Shown one piece after another: positions 9,901-20,900 of a stretch of 64,000 nucleotides of DNA (its first letter is position 1; each line of letters starts with the position of its first letter). The position numbers and the translations under genes are program-made. Origin of the DNA: Strigamia acuminata (taxonomy: Eukaryota > Arthropoda > Chilopoda > Geophilomorpha > Linotaeniidae). Below the pieces are notes generated by a model. The model worked only from the letters and a program-made list of their open reading frames with translations, did not search any database and was not told the origin of the DNA. Where the stretch lies: contig CASHSZ010000041.1 in assembly GCA_949358305.1 (NCBI GenBank), forward strand, positions 1-64,000, written 5' to 3'.

Positions 9901-12298
9901 GACAAATTTCAATTAATTTTTGAAATTTTATGAGAAATTTCAGCAAATGTTTGAGGATTGAGGAAATCTTCTGAAATTTGTCAAATATAGGCAAAAATCT
10001 TCTGAAATTTGTCAAATACAGGCAAAAATCTGCTGAAATTTGTCAAAAATTGCCCAAATTCCGTGCAAGTTTTGCAAGTTTTGCGCGCATCAAATCGTAT
10101 GCGCGCCTATACTATTGCACGAGCGCATTGACGCGTGATGAACACCGACCACGTTTACGAAGTGAATTCGAGCTACAAAAGTATCGAGTCGCCATTCTAT
10201 GATGGAAAAAAAAAATTAAGTGTAAACAAACAAAATAAAAACTTTAATATACAAGAAACGTACAATTCCACTCAACTTTGTTTCAAATTTTATTTATTGG
10301 ATCATTGAAAATAAACAGTAGTGTTGTGCACTGTACGCTTAAGTGTATACCGGCGATGCGTTGTTTTGTGGTGGGGATTTGCCTCGATAATTGATCTTTT
10401 CTCTTTGTTTGCAATATTTTTTTGGCCTTTTTTGTTGATTTTTCGGTTTGAAATTGTTTTTTTCCGGTGTAATTTAAGTGGTGGAAGGTTGTTGGCGTGT
10501 GTTGAGGGTAATTTTGGCGGTTTTTGGGTCGGGATTAGTGTTTTCTGCGATTTTTTATCGGTATTTGGGGTTTGATGCAGCGGATAGCGCATGCGAATCG
10601 CCGTCGACCGTAGCATTAGCAATTGCAACGTGCCGCGCTATGCCACACAATGTGCCGCCGCGATATGCCATCGAATCCGAATGTGTGTGATGCGAAACGC
10701 GAGTACGCGCGCGGAGAACGCGCGGCAATGCTAGCAACAGGAGCGCAACTGCCCAAGAAATTGCTCAACAATAAAAGGCACGTGCCTGAAACAATAGGCA
10801 CTTCAAATAAAGTTATTGTTAAAAAACGGGCTTGAAAACCAACAATTACACAATAATTAAGGGGCAAGAAATGAACTTTGCTGCAATGCAAAGTTCTCAA
10901 AATACAGAGAAATGAAAGTTACACTTGTATAAAGAATTGACAATGTTTGAAACCAATAAAAACTACAAAAACACACTTGTAAAAAACCCAAAACAACCCC
11001 CAGAATGAATTATTTGACTCAAATTAACCCTAAAACGGTCTTGGAGGTCGTGCAGACGACAGAGTCGGATCGGAAGGTTGCTAAAACCTGACGCCAAAAC
11101 TAGCAATGGGACAGCTAGTTAGAAAACAGCTTTTTCATCAATCATGAACGCTGAAAACCTCACCCAGGGGTAGAAAATGATGGAGAGAACGTTTTCGCCA
11201 TCTAAAACGGTCTAAAACGGGTCTAAAATGCCTAAACCGGCGCCTGGAACGTGGCGCAGTTGTTGGGTCAAATATTGTCAAAAATCAGTGGAAATTTGTC
11301 AAATACTGGCAAAAATCTGCTGAAATTTGTCAAAAATTGCCAAATTTTGGCGCAAGTTACGTGAGGTTTGCGCGCATCCAACTATGACGAAAAATCCATG
11401 CGTGTGCACGCGCGATTTACTGGCGCGTTGGAAGCGTTAAAATAAATTTTTCCAATATCTAACACAATTTGCACCGAATTATGGCAATTTTTGACAAATT
11501 TACATGGATTTTTGCCAGTATTTGACAAATTTCCACGGATTTTTGACAATATTTGACAAATTCCAGACAAATTTCAGACAAATTTCAATTAATTTTTGAA
11601 ATTTTATGAGAAATTTCAGCAAATGTTTGAGGATTGAGGAAATCTTCTGAAATTTGTCAAATATAGGCAAAAATCTTCTGAAATTTGTCAAATACAGGCA
11701 AAAATCTGCTGAAATTTGTCAAAAATTGCCCAAATTCCGTGCAAGTTTTGCAAGTTTTGCGCGCATCAAATCGTATGCGCGCCTATACTATTGCACGAGC
11801 GCATTGACGCGTGATGAACACCGACCACGTTTACGAAGTGAATTCGAGCTACAAAAGTATCGAGTCGCCATTCTATGATGGAAAAAAAAAATTAAGTGTA
11901 AACAAACAAAATAAAAACTTTAATATACAAGAAACGTACAATTCCACTCAACTTTGTTTCAAATTTTATTTATTGGATCATTGAAAATAAACAGTAGTGT
12001 TGTGCACTGTACGCTTAAGTGTATACCGGCGATGCGTTGTTTTGTGGTGGGGATTTGCCTCGATAATTGATCTTTTCTCTTTGTTTGCAATATTTTTTTG
12101 GCCTTTTTTGTTGATTTTTCGGTTTGAAATTGTTTTTTTCCGGTGTAATTTAAGTGGTGGAAGGTTGTTGGCGTGTGTTGAGGGTAATTTTGGCGGTTTT
12201 TGGGTCGGGATTAGTGTTTTCTGCGATTTTTGATCGGTATTTGGGGTTTGATGCAGCGGATAGCGCATGCGAATCGCCGTCGACCGTAGCATTAGCAA
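3907..12298 (+). repeat. Tandem array of five 1676-bp units
   Basis: The units begin at TTGCAACGTGCC and end at GTAGCATTAGCAA: 3907-5594 (1688 bp), then four of exactly 1676 bp (5595-7270, 7271-8946, 8947-10622, 10623-12298). The first is longer by a 10-bp hairpin insert and one extra CG. Units differ by scattered single bases, for example A at 7890. Each contains a stretch of about 31-bp repeats on the theme GAAATTTGTCAAATA..GGCAAAAATC, a GCGCGC-rich block, an A9 run and several small hairpins. All open frames are short, lack known motifs and occur on both strands; I see no gene. The array ends abruptly at 12298 at the same TTAGCAA position where the palindrome core joins the unit. Confidence 0.95.
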
Positions 12299-12783
12299 GT
12301 GCGCGCGCAAGTTAAATGTGTACAGGACTGTGAGAAAATAAAACGTGTGTGGAAAAGTAAATGTTCTTTGGTGATCGCCATGAGTTCGTACTTTGTCGTG
12401 GGCGCGAAATGTGTGTGATATATATGCTACTATGCGTGATGTAGCGCCGTCAGCGCGTTTCAGCACGCGATGTAGCGCCTTGAGCGCGTCCAAATGCGTA
12501 CAGGTGTTCGACAGATGTGCCAGGGCTTCACGTGCATACACGAAACATAAACATGAAGAAAACAGAAAAAACCGTTGTGTGTGATGTGTATAAAGACACA
12601 TTACACAAAGAATACTACTCTTCATACAAAAAGCAATAAACTTTATACATATTGCAATAAACTTACAAAATGGTAAAAATAAAATACTGGAAAACATGGC
12701 CTTGAATAATAGTGGAAAACATGGCATACTGCCTTGAATAATAGTGAAAAACATGGCGTACTGCCTTGAATACCCCCTTGAAT
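12299..12783. other. Non-coding stretch with a short direct repeat
   Basis: No gene is recognised. Between about 12680 and 12775 a roughly 33-bp phrase with CATGGC(A/G)TACTGCCTTGAATA is repeated two to three times. The left side starts at the broken end of the 1676-bp array. Confidence 0.6.
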
Positions 12784-13818
12784 ACGTCGCACCGCATCAT
12801 CTCGCCTCACTTCCCGTCTTGGAAATAAATAAATGCCCCGGCGTTTATTCGAGGCAATGTCCAACTTGGGCTTTCATTCGCGCCTCACATCCCGCCTTGG
12901 TAATAAATAAACGCCCCGGCGTTTATTCGAGGCACATCACCCACACCTCCCCGGCGTTCAAACGAGTAGCTGCGCGTATTTGACCCCGGTTTTTATTTTT
13001 TCAAATTGTCGTGTGTTTTCAAAGTTCTTAATTTGTTCAAAAACAAACAAAATGGCTATTTGTTGATTTTTAATTGATTTTATCGATTTCTGTTCGTTTT
13101 TTGCTGGTTTTTAATCGATTTTTCTGTATTTTTGATCAATTTTTGCCAATTGTAATCGTTATTTGTCATTCTGAATTGATTATTGTCAGGTTTCAGTCGA
13201 TTTTTGTCGATTTCTGATCAATGTTTATACATTTTTTATCATTTTGTGTAGATTTCTGTTGAATTTTAATCATATTTCTTCGTTTTTATTCAATTTTTGT
13301 CCCATGCTCCGCGATCAGTTCGAATAATTGACACCATACTGTGCTTTTACTCATATTCAAGATGGCGTCGCAAACTCAAGGTCGAATTCCGCTGAATTCA
13401 TTTATTGCGACTGTTTGCGCTCCATACATGCGAAAAGGATTATGGGAAAAATCCTCAATGCAGGTCATTTTGGTGTCAAATGAGCGAGGAAAGCTGGAGA
13501 TAAGGAAAATTGGTGAAATTTCAAAAAAAAGCTAAACAATCAAAATTTACATGAAGCTCAATTTTTCTAACTGGAAATGCATGTATCGTCAATTTCGGGA
13601 TATTTTAGGGGTGAAATTGACTGGGAAGGGACCCCCACATTCCCCATGCGTCAACGCGCGCGTTGACGAAATTCAAATCCAGGTTTTCACACAGCCCCAC
13701 GTTATTTTCGGGTTCCAATTGCCGTATTGCCGTATTGCCTCAAATAAACGCCGGGGCGTTTATTAATTTTCATTAATTTTCCAGACCGGAAATGAGGCGA
13801 GGTGATGCGGTACGATGC
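12784..13818. mobile_element. Non-autonomous TIR/MITE-like element of about 1.03 kb
   Basis: The ends are imperfect inverted repeats: the left has ACCGCATCATCTCGCCTCA, the right has TGAGGCGAGGTGATGCGGT. Next to each end is a hairpin palindrome of the form AATAAACGCC-NN-GGCGTTTATT at 12828-12849 (one mismatch), 12906-12927 and 13743-13764. The interior is AT-rich with TTTTTGATCAATTTTTG-like text and no transposase. I did not find a clear target-site duplication. I infer a MITE-like or foldback transposon remnant. Confidence 0.6.
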
Positions 13819-14400
13819 AAAATTGCGAGATGTAGTTTGCTTTATTTGTTAAAACAAATTAGGCGTCACTAATTCACCTGTATTAGGGTTTCAATGTGTG
13901 AAATTTCAAAATTTATCGGTTCCGTCAAAACGCCATTGAAAAGTTACATTTTTATAACGTTTCAATGATGAAAACGGCCATTTTTGATGAAAAACAGCCA
14001 TTTTTTATAGAAAAAACGACGAAGAAAGCCATTTTCACTATGAAAAATGGCTGAAAATGACCATTTTGACGAAAAACGGCCATTTTTACTACGAAAAATG
14101 GCTAAAAATGCCACTTGAGTGAGTGCAAGTACATTTGGTGATGTACTATCGCGAGCGCGCGCGTTTTTGTGCAGTACAATGTGCTGATTAAACCAACAGC
14201 ATTATAGAGTGATTACATTGTTCATTTGTGTTTTTAAGTTACAAAATGGTACAAAATCATAAAATAAACTTGTAAAGTGCAATTTCTGCGGATTGATCAA
14301 AATCCGCAAAATCCGCCGCAAAATTGCGAACAGGGGATCAGCATATAGGCAGCCGTAATGTTAAAAATGGGGTCCCTTTCGCACTCCGCAAAATCCGCAT
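13819..14400. other. Non-coding stretch with small inverted repeats
   Basis: Between 13970 and 14110, GGCCATTTTT and AAAAATGGCT phrases alternate and can form several small hairpins. Near 14295-14325 and 14385-14400 there are CCGCAAAATCCGC repeats, which also appear in altered form near 50575-50600. No gene is recognised. Confidence 0.55.
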
Positions 14401-14899
14401 GCGCGCCATAAGGTTAAAACTCGCGCAATATAGTTTTGTTCAGTGTAATTCTTTGACATTGGGAAAACTTCTTGTTGTTTATCTTTTGGCCCTACAAAGA
14501 TCTTCTGTTGGTCATAGTCGAGCTGGCACCTTGCAGATCTCAAAAAATTATCTCCAAGCAGTAAATGGTTGCCAAATCCGCTGACAATCAGCACTTCAAT
14601 AGTATGTTGTTGTTGTCCAACGTCAATGGTAATCTTGGTTTTTCCTACTGGGGTTATCAATGAACCATCTACAACTCTAAGTCGAACATGTGGACATGGT
14701 TGGTATTTGAGCTGCAGAGTTCTTACCAAATCTTCATTAATGATGTTGCGATAACCTCCGGAATCCAAGACACCAGTGACTTCCAAACCATTCACTACTA
14801 CTGGAATCTGCAAAAGTTCATCTGTGGCGTTCAGCTCAATGATTTCTAATTTTTTCTTTTTGAATTTCTTCTTGTTTTTCCGTCTTTGTGGCCATTCTA
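14361..14899 (-). pseudogene. Retroviral-type aspartic protease frame of a gypsy-like element, truncated
   Basis: This frame lies in -1 register to gag and is open from the gag stop onward. It begins with a basic stretch (about 35 residues, Lys/Arg rich) and then a retropepsin fold: active-site GVLDSGG, with Gly where Ala or Thr is usual, and the later LLLGDNFLR that closes the pepsin-like lobe. By family knowledge it would cleave Gag-Pol during particle maturation. No ATG is needed if it is made by frameshifting (site at 14900-14906). The last 20 or so codons read into CCGCAAAATCCGC-type repeat, and reverse transcriptase, RNase H and integrase are all absent, so the element is cut off at about 14430. 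Retropepsin identity is clear; gypsy assignment comes from protease and gag style. Confidence 0.8.
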
Positions 14900-16402
14900 G
14901 TTTCCCGATTGATTAGCTGGTCCACCACGTGGGGCTCCTCGTTGACCTCGGCCTCCTTGGTAATTTTCAATGAAATTTTTACCTTTATAGTTTGGATTTC
15001 GTGGGTGACCTTGGTTATTTGGATTCCCCTGTCTTTGACCTTGTTGTTGTTGTTGCGGTGGATTCCATTGCTGTTGTGGCTGTTGTTGTTGTTGGAATCC
15101 TTGGCCAGAATTATTCCACTGATTATTCCAATTGCCTCTGTTTTGACCTTTATTATTATTCCATCCTCTACCTTGGTTCCAATTACTGTTGTTATTCCAC
15201 CATCCACGTTGTTGTCCAGGTCGCCCTCTAAAGTTTCCTCTATTATAGAACTGGGCCTGGTTTGGATGTGGCGTATACCATTGATTTTGGTAGAAGACTG
15301 GAGTGACCTCTGCATATTGAACGTCCCCAAACTGCTGCTGTTGTCTTAGCACTTTGACCTCTGCTAACAACTCGTCTTTTGTTTTATTGACGTCGCTCGG
15401 TTCTACCAAGCAACTCGGTGTCACCTCACCTGTTGTATCAACAGCTTTTTGCAGTAGGGTTAGTAAAACTTCTGCAGGATCCTCATTGAATGCGTGGGCT
15501 TCCAACAATCCAAGTTGTGATGTTAATTGGTCCAACGTCTTTGGGTAATTGGCTACTAATTTATCTCTGATCACCTTCTTCAGTCCTTGAAACACGTGAA
15601 ATATCTTTTGATCTTCCGTGAACGACGGTCTTGCATAAGAGCATTCCTTTAATATTTTCTGCATGTGTTCCAAAGCTGTTCCGTCCTTGTGCTGCATTGC
15701 TTGTAATTTCGCCAAAATTGCTGTTATTTGTCGTCGAAATTTTGTTTTCAACGCATCTTTCCATTCAGTCCAAGTTCTAGTCGGATGTAATGGAAGTTGG
15801 TCTAAATACCACGATGATGCAGAATGTTTCAGCACAATTGACAGATGTTTAATTCTTTCAGTATCATCGGCAATCGTATCTTCGTATCCAATTAACCATG
15901 TGTCGATATTTCCAGTGGCTGGATCAAAATCAACTGGATTTCTTCTATTAACCACTAAATTTTGTAATACTGTTTGTATTGCCAACATTTCTGGTGATGG
16001 CGAAGCATTAGCCATCTTAATTGGAGATTGTTCTTTATTAATACACAAATATGAAAGTTCTAAATTTGGTTGCTCCTCAACGTCTTGGAAAATGTCCTTC
16101 TCGTCTGCGTCGTCTAGATCACTCTGTTCCCGTATCAATAGTTCTCCTAATTGCTCCACCTCGTGTGGAAACAATTCAGCTTGAAGATCAGCACTAACAA
16201 CTCGTATAAGGTGCTGTTGCGGGGTTTCACCTTCCCTTTTTTGAGTTTTAAGTTCCTCTTTGGGTTTTGGCTTCCTCTTTCGCTCAGTCACCTTGACGCT
16301 CAATGCTGTCTCTTCTTCCAACTCCTCTTCTTTCTTAACACCTGAGAGCAGGTAATCCGTTACGTATTTTGAAAACGCGTAACGTCTAGAGTCCGCAATG
16401 AT
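14897..16402 (-). CDS. gag: Gag of a gypsy-like retrotransposon (fragmentary element)
   Basis: The frame is open from the stop at 16403-16405 to TAG at 14897-14899. There is no ATG at its 5' end; the first in-frame ATG is at 16015-16013 in good context (AAG ATG G), so translation may start there, or an upstream exon may supply the start. After a charged Lys/Glu-rich leader comes a Retrotrans_gag-like capsid region (about 15270-15960) with the spaced Trp pattern of that family (TWLIGYE, SSWYLDQLP, TWTEWKDAL). No CCHC zinc knuckle is present. Instead, roughly the last 130 residues are Asn/Gln-rich with RG motifs, a likely RNA-binding low-complexity tail. Gag would form the cytoplasmic particle that packages element RNA. 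The protease follows in -1 frame. Codon structure is uninterrupted, so decay is recent or the function is kept. Confidence 0.8.
   Translation of the reverse strand: MIADSRRYAFSKYVTDYLLSGVKKEEELEEETALSVKVTERKRKPKPKEELKTQKREGETPQQHLIRVVSADLQAELFPHEVEQLGELLIREQSDLDDADEKDIFQDVEEQPNLELSYLCINKEQSPIKMANASPSPEMLAIQTVLQNLVVNRRNPVDFDPATGNIDTWLIGYEDTIADDTERIKHLSIVLKHSASSWYLDQLPLHPTRTWTEWKDALKTKFRRQITAILAKLQAMQHKDGTALEHMQKILKECSYARPSFTEDQKIFHVFQGLKKVIRDKLVANYPKTLDQLTSQLGLLEAHAFNEDPAEVLLTLLQKAVDTTGEVTPSCLVEPSDVNKTKDELLAEVKVLRQQQQFGDVQYAEVTPVFYQNQWYTPHPNQAQFYNRGNFRGRPGQQRGWWNNNSNWNQGRGWNNNKGQNRGNWNNQWNNSGQGFQQQQQPQQQWNPPQQQQQGQRQGNPNNQGHPRNPNYKGKNFIENYQGGRGQRGAPRGGPANQSGN
14900..14906 (-). promoter_or_regulatory. 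-1 ribosomal frameshift slippery heptamer GGGAAAC
   Basis: On the minus strand the gag frame reads ..TCG GGA AAC TAG. The heptamer G GGA AAC fits the X XXY YYZ rule exactly and lies directly before the stop. A one-base backward slip gives CTA GAA TGG.., the open frame that carries the protease. The frame arithmetic agrees with a -1 shift. I did not model the downstream stimulatory structure. Confidence 0.82.
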
Positions 16403-17433
16403 TTATTAAATGTAGAGAAGACACAATCCTTTGGGTCGAAGCAATTCCTTTTTATTGATAAACACTTTTCACAAAACACTTTCACTTTCTGAAACAAATT
16501 CAATAATTAAACAATTCAATTTTCACGGTCATTTATAAAAAACACTAAATAACTATCAGTAAATATTCAACAAAATATCCTGAAAAACAATCAATTATCA
16601 AACAATCCACTTCAAAACAATTCAATTTTCATAGTCATTATCTTTATATAATTCAAAATATCAAAACAATCAAATTTTCACGGTCATTTTTCAAAATTGT
16701 CAAAATTTTCATTAGTAAATATTCAAGAAAACTCTCTATTAGTAATTCTTTACAAAATCCCCCGAAAAAGAAACAAATTCACTAATAAATCTGAACAATA
16801 TATCTTATTAATATTCAATTCCATCAAAACACTTTATCAATGAACAATTTACAAAATATTCTGAAATTCAAAACTATTCATTAGCAAATTCAGGTAATTT
16901 CTCTCTATTAATTCTCAATTTTATCAAAAACACCATGAATAAATTCTTTATCAAATAAACAATTTCATCATAAACAATTCACAAATTCAAATTTCATTCA
17001 ATTATTAAATCAAACAACACCAACTGTAAAGTCATCCAATTAAATATTCAATTGCTTTTTTCAGCTTTTCTAATTTTAACTTCATTAACTCTAATTGACT
17101 CTATTTACAATGAGTCACTCTTATTTTTCCTATCATTTCTTACAGTGAGTCATGCATATTCAAATTAGGTTGGGCTCTTTCTAAATTTTATAAGATTTTC
17201 AATCAATTTTAAAGCTAATTTTCACCAATTTTAAAGCTAATTTTCACCAATTTTAACTCTAATTTTGCCAATTTTTGAGTTTTTCAACTCTAGATTTTGA
17301 TTTCTTAACCTAATTTTGCAAATTTTTAATGAATTTTCACAAATTTTGACTATTTTTTATTAAATTTTCAAATTTGGGTTTTTCTATTTTAATTTTGGGG
17401 CAGTGTTTGGGGAAACCGCAATCTCCACCACTT
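16403..17433 (-). other. AT-rich untranslated leader of the gypsy-like element
   Basis: About 1 kb between the putative primer site and gag. It is built from loose repeats: AATTCAATTTTCACGGTCATTT phrases (16500-16700) and AATTTTAAAGCTAATTTTCACC phrases (17200-17290). No stable open frame is present. I interpret it as the 5' leader; an intron ending near CTCTCAG just upstream of the gag body is possible. Confidence 0.45.
17416..17430 (-). promoter_or_regulatory. Putative primer-binding site of the gypsy-like element
   Basis: On the minus strand TGGTGGAGATTGCGG begins three bases after the proposed LTR end (..ATAACA). A TGG start is expected for pairing with a tRNA CCA tail. I cannot assign the tRNA. 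Confidence 0.4.
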
Positions 17434-17763
17434 TGTTATGTGGGATTTAGGCCCACTTGAGGCTACCCACACAACTGGGATTTGATAGGAAATAAAGAGT
17501 CATTTTAATTAGGTTTAAATTCAATCTAGTTTTTATTTAACCAGACAGCAAAGCTGTTTGATTATTCTTTCAAATGGATGAGTTTACTCTGTTTACATTG
17601 GCACAATTCTTAAACTCAAATAATGAACTACATAAATTATATAAATTATATAAACTCTAATTATAAATCATAAGTGACACTCTGAATTGAGATGCAATCT
17701 GAAACTATTAAATAGTGATTAAATTAATAACAATTTCTGCAGCCAGCCAAGAACAGGCTGACA
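17434..17763 (-). mobile_element. Putative 5' LTR of the gypsy-like element (330 bp)
   Basis: On the minus strand the segment begins TGTCAGCCTG and ends CCCACATAACA, so it has TGT..ACA ends. It contains AATAAA in its 3' half and is followed by a TGG-starting primer-site candidate, a leader and gag. The partner LTR is not in the window because the element is truncated, so the boundaries are inferred. Confidence 0.45.
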
Positions 17764-17902
17764 TTGGATAGGAGGGATTTGAGTTCACTCTCAAGTGAGA
17801 GCCAAAAGAGAACTGTCAAACTTGGGCGGATTCACTTCACAGGAAAGCTCCTGTTACCCCCTTTAACTAATTGATAAGTCCAGTGACGAGGCAATGATGT
17901 AA
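17764..17902. other. Short unassigned junction between gypsy-like LTR and BEL pol
   Basis: It has small inverted repeats, such as TCTCAAGTGAGA and ACAGGA-AAGC-TCCTGT, and no open frame. It separates two oppositely oriented retroelement fragments and probably marks a breakpoint. Confidence 0.4.
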
Positions 17903-20900
17903 TCGATTGCCAACGCCATCTATGGACGAAATTTAGCAACTTTTATCCGAATTATAGCCGAATTACGCGATACGGGTCGTCCGTTGATCGGGACGGCCTG
18001 TACGCGTAGCAATATAAATGAGAAGTTGGACAAGCTTTGGAATTTGGAGGCAATCGGGATAGATTCGGGAGAAAAGGATTCCGACTTTATTCGAGATCGA
18101 TTCGAATCCACGACAACACGTTTGGAGGACGGAAGATATGAAGTGATGCTTCCCTTTAATGGACAAGAAACTGACTTAGATTCCAACTGGGAACTCGCCA
18201 TGAACCAATTAGCCAACACGCTTAAACGAATCGATTCTAACGAGGACTATAAAAAACGTTACGACGACTCAATGTGGCAGTACATCGAGGAAAATCACGC
18301 GGAGGAAGTCCCAAAGGAAGAACGTTTTCTCAAGAAGGGGATATATAATATACCTCACCACCCCGTTATAAAAGAGGATCGGGATACTTCTAAATTTAGA
18401 GTAGTGTTTAACGCGTCTTCATCCAAGAAGGGAAAACTTTCCCTCAATGACTGTTTATTTCCGGGACCTTCCCTCAACCCTGACTTAATTCTTGTAATTG
18501 TGAGATTTCGTCTCTATTGCATCCCGATAATAGCGGATATCAAGCAGGCATTCCTGCAGGTTATGATCAACCCGACTCAAAGAAACTTTTTACGCTTTCT
18601 GTGGGTGGCTCGTGATTATTTTAAGCAGCCTTATTCGTGGCAAAACCTGTGGAACAACATTATGATCCTGAGAATGATCGTCGTGCCCTTTGGTGTTATT
18701 TCTTCACCATTCCTCCTATGCGCAACCATTCGAAAACATGCAAAACAATTTGAGAAAACACACGCAAAAGAAGTTGATGCGCTTGATGATGGAATTTTTA
18801 TGGATGACTTAACATCTGGAGGAGATTTTCCAGCCGACACGACGACACATTGCGAGAGGTTAAAAATGATTTTGGACAGCGGAAAACTTCCCCTTGTGAA
18901 GTGGGCGACTTGCAGTAAAGACGTCTTCGAGAACTTGAAAAAAGAGGGATTCCACATGCGGGGAGAGGAGTTTTCTAGTCTTGGAATCATTAAAATGCTC
19001 GGCATACTGTGGGACACAGAAAAGGACATTATAATGTTTAAAATACCGAAAATTGAAAAAATTCCGATTACAAAGCGAGAAGTTGTCTCATTTTTAGCAT
19101 CAATTTTCGACCCCATGGGATTCTTAGCTCCTGTGATTCTGCAAATGAAATTGCTCATCCAAGCGATCTGGGCTCGGACGAAAAAATGGGATGAAAAGAT
19201 TCTTGATTCGGAGAAAAAAGAAATTGAAGAATGGAATTCCGACATCCAACAACTCAAGGAACTAAAAGTTCAACGTTGGTTAACTACTTATTCAGGTCAG
19301 GAAATAACCCTAGAAGTTTTTTGTGACGCCAGCACAAAAGCATTTGGCTGCACGATTTTTGTCGTCAACGTGGAGGGCAAAAGAACATTGTTGTTGAGTA
19401 AATGCCGCATTGCGCCGGCCAAAAAAGTTACTCTTCCTCGACTCGAATTAACAGCAGCAGTAGTTGGAGTCAGAATGACAAAATATCTGCTCGAGAACTT
19501 TCTTCCTGGATACCCCGTCACTGAAGTTCGTTACTACTCGGACTCCACTATCACACTCGCCTGGATTAATTCAGACAAAAATGTTTGGAAACCGTATGTC
19601 TCAAACCGAGTTCAGGAAATTATTTCCTTTTCCAAGCCTGAGCAATGGTCTCATGTGCCAACCGAATTCAACCCAGCTGACCTATTGACCCGTCCCCACA
19701 ACTCAAAAACATTGATGAACAATAAACTTTGGTGGGACGGAGTTGATGTTTCAAAACTGGAAAAGAAAGAAGTTATACAGGAAAACCCACCCGATGAAGA
19801 GAGAAAATTAATTGTTATGACTATTCAAGTAAAAGAGAATTTTATTTACAAATTTTTCCGACGTTTTAGCAATTACAACCGACTTTTGAGAGTGTTTTCC
19901 TACATAATGAGATGGAAAAGTCAACTTGTTCGCGGTGAGCCCCTCTCGCCACTCGAGTTGGAGGCAAACCAACTGAAGATCCTAAAACTTTCGCAGAAAT
20001 TACATTTTTTGGAGGAAGTTGAGGATGTGAAAAACAAAAGGGAATTAAGCAAACATTCCACTTTAAAGAATTTCGAGCTCTTTATTGACGAAAATGGATT
20101 ACTTAGACTTCATAGCCGTTTGAAAAAATCTTTATTGACATTTGATGAAGTCTATCCGATTATTTTACATTACGATAGTTGGATAACACGACTGTTGATC
20201 AGAAAGGCACATCTAGAACTACTTCACGGTGATATTAGTGAAACCCTTTATCACTTACGTGAACAATTTTGGATCATAAGAGGAAGGAAAACAATTCAGA
20301 CAGTGATTCGAGAGTGTGCAATTTGCAGACGTGCTAAACTTGCAAGAAATAACCCTTCTACTGGTGACCTTCCCACTGAACGTGTAACTCCAGCGGCTCC
20401 ATTCCAACACACTGGAATTGATCATCTTGGACCCATTTATGTTGGCAACAACAAGAAGGAACGGAAAAAGGTTTATATTCTTTTATTCACGTGTATGGTG
20501 ACGAGAAGCCTACACTTAGAAGTGTCCGAAGACCTTTCTGTTCCCAAGTTTTTGTTAGCAATACGACGATTTGGAGCTCGCTTTGGATATCCTGCCAAAA
20601 TATTCTCAGATAATAGCAAAACATTTGAACGCGGTAGTGTGGAGTTACAATCATGGGGCAAGCTCATTGGTCACAAGGACATACAGACTTTCTTATCTGA
20701 AAAAAGAGTGATATGGACTTTTATTCCACCACTGTCCCCCTGGATGGGAGGGGCATGGGAGCGCCTTGTCCGTTCAGTTAAAGATAAACTTCGAAAAACT
20801 TTGCTTCGATATACCGTTGATTTGGAGACTCTTCAAACCTTAGCTTTGGAAATTAGTTCCGTATTAAATTCAAGACCTTTGTCCTACGTTCCCGACAGTG

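Noticed and set aside
11978-12754. A 258-codon minus-strand frame
   Set aside because: It crosses the breakpoint at 12298 between the array and unrelated DNA, so its length is accidental.
14888-15349. A 153-codon plus-strand hydrophobic frame
   Set aside because: It is the antisense of the Asn/Gln-rich Gag tail; the Leu/Val-rich look comes from reading its complement.
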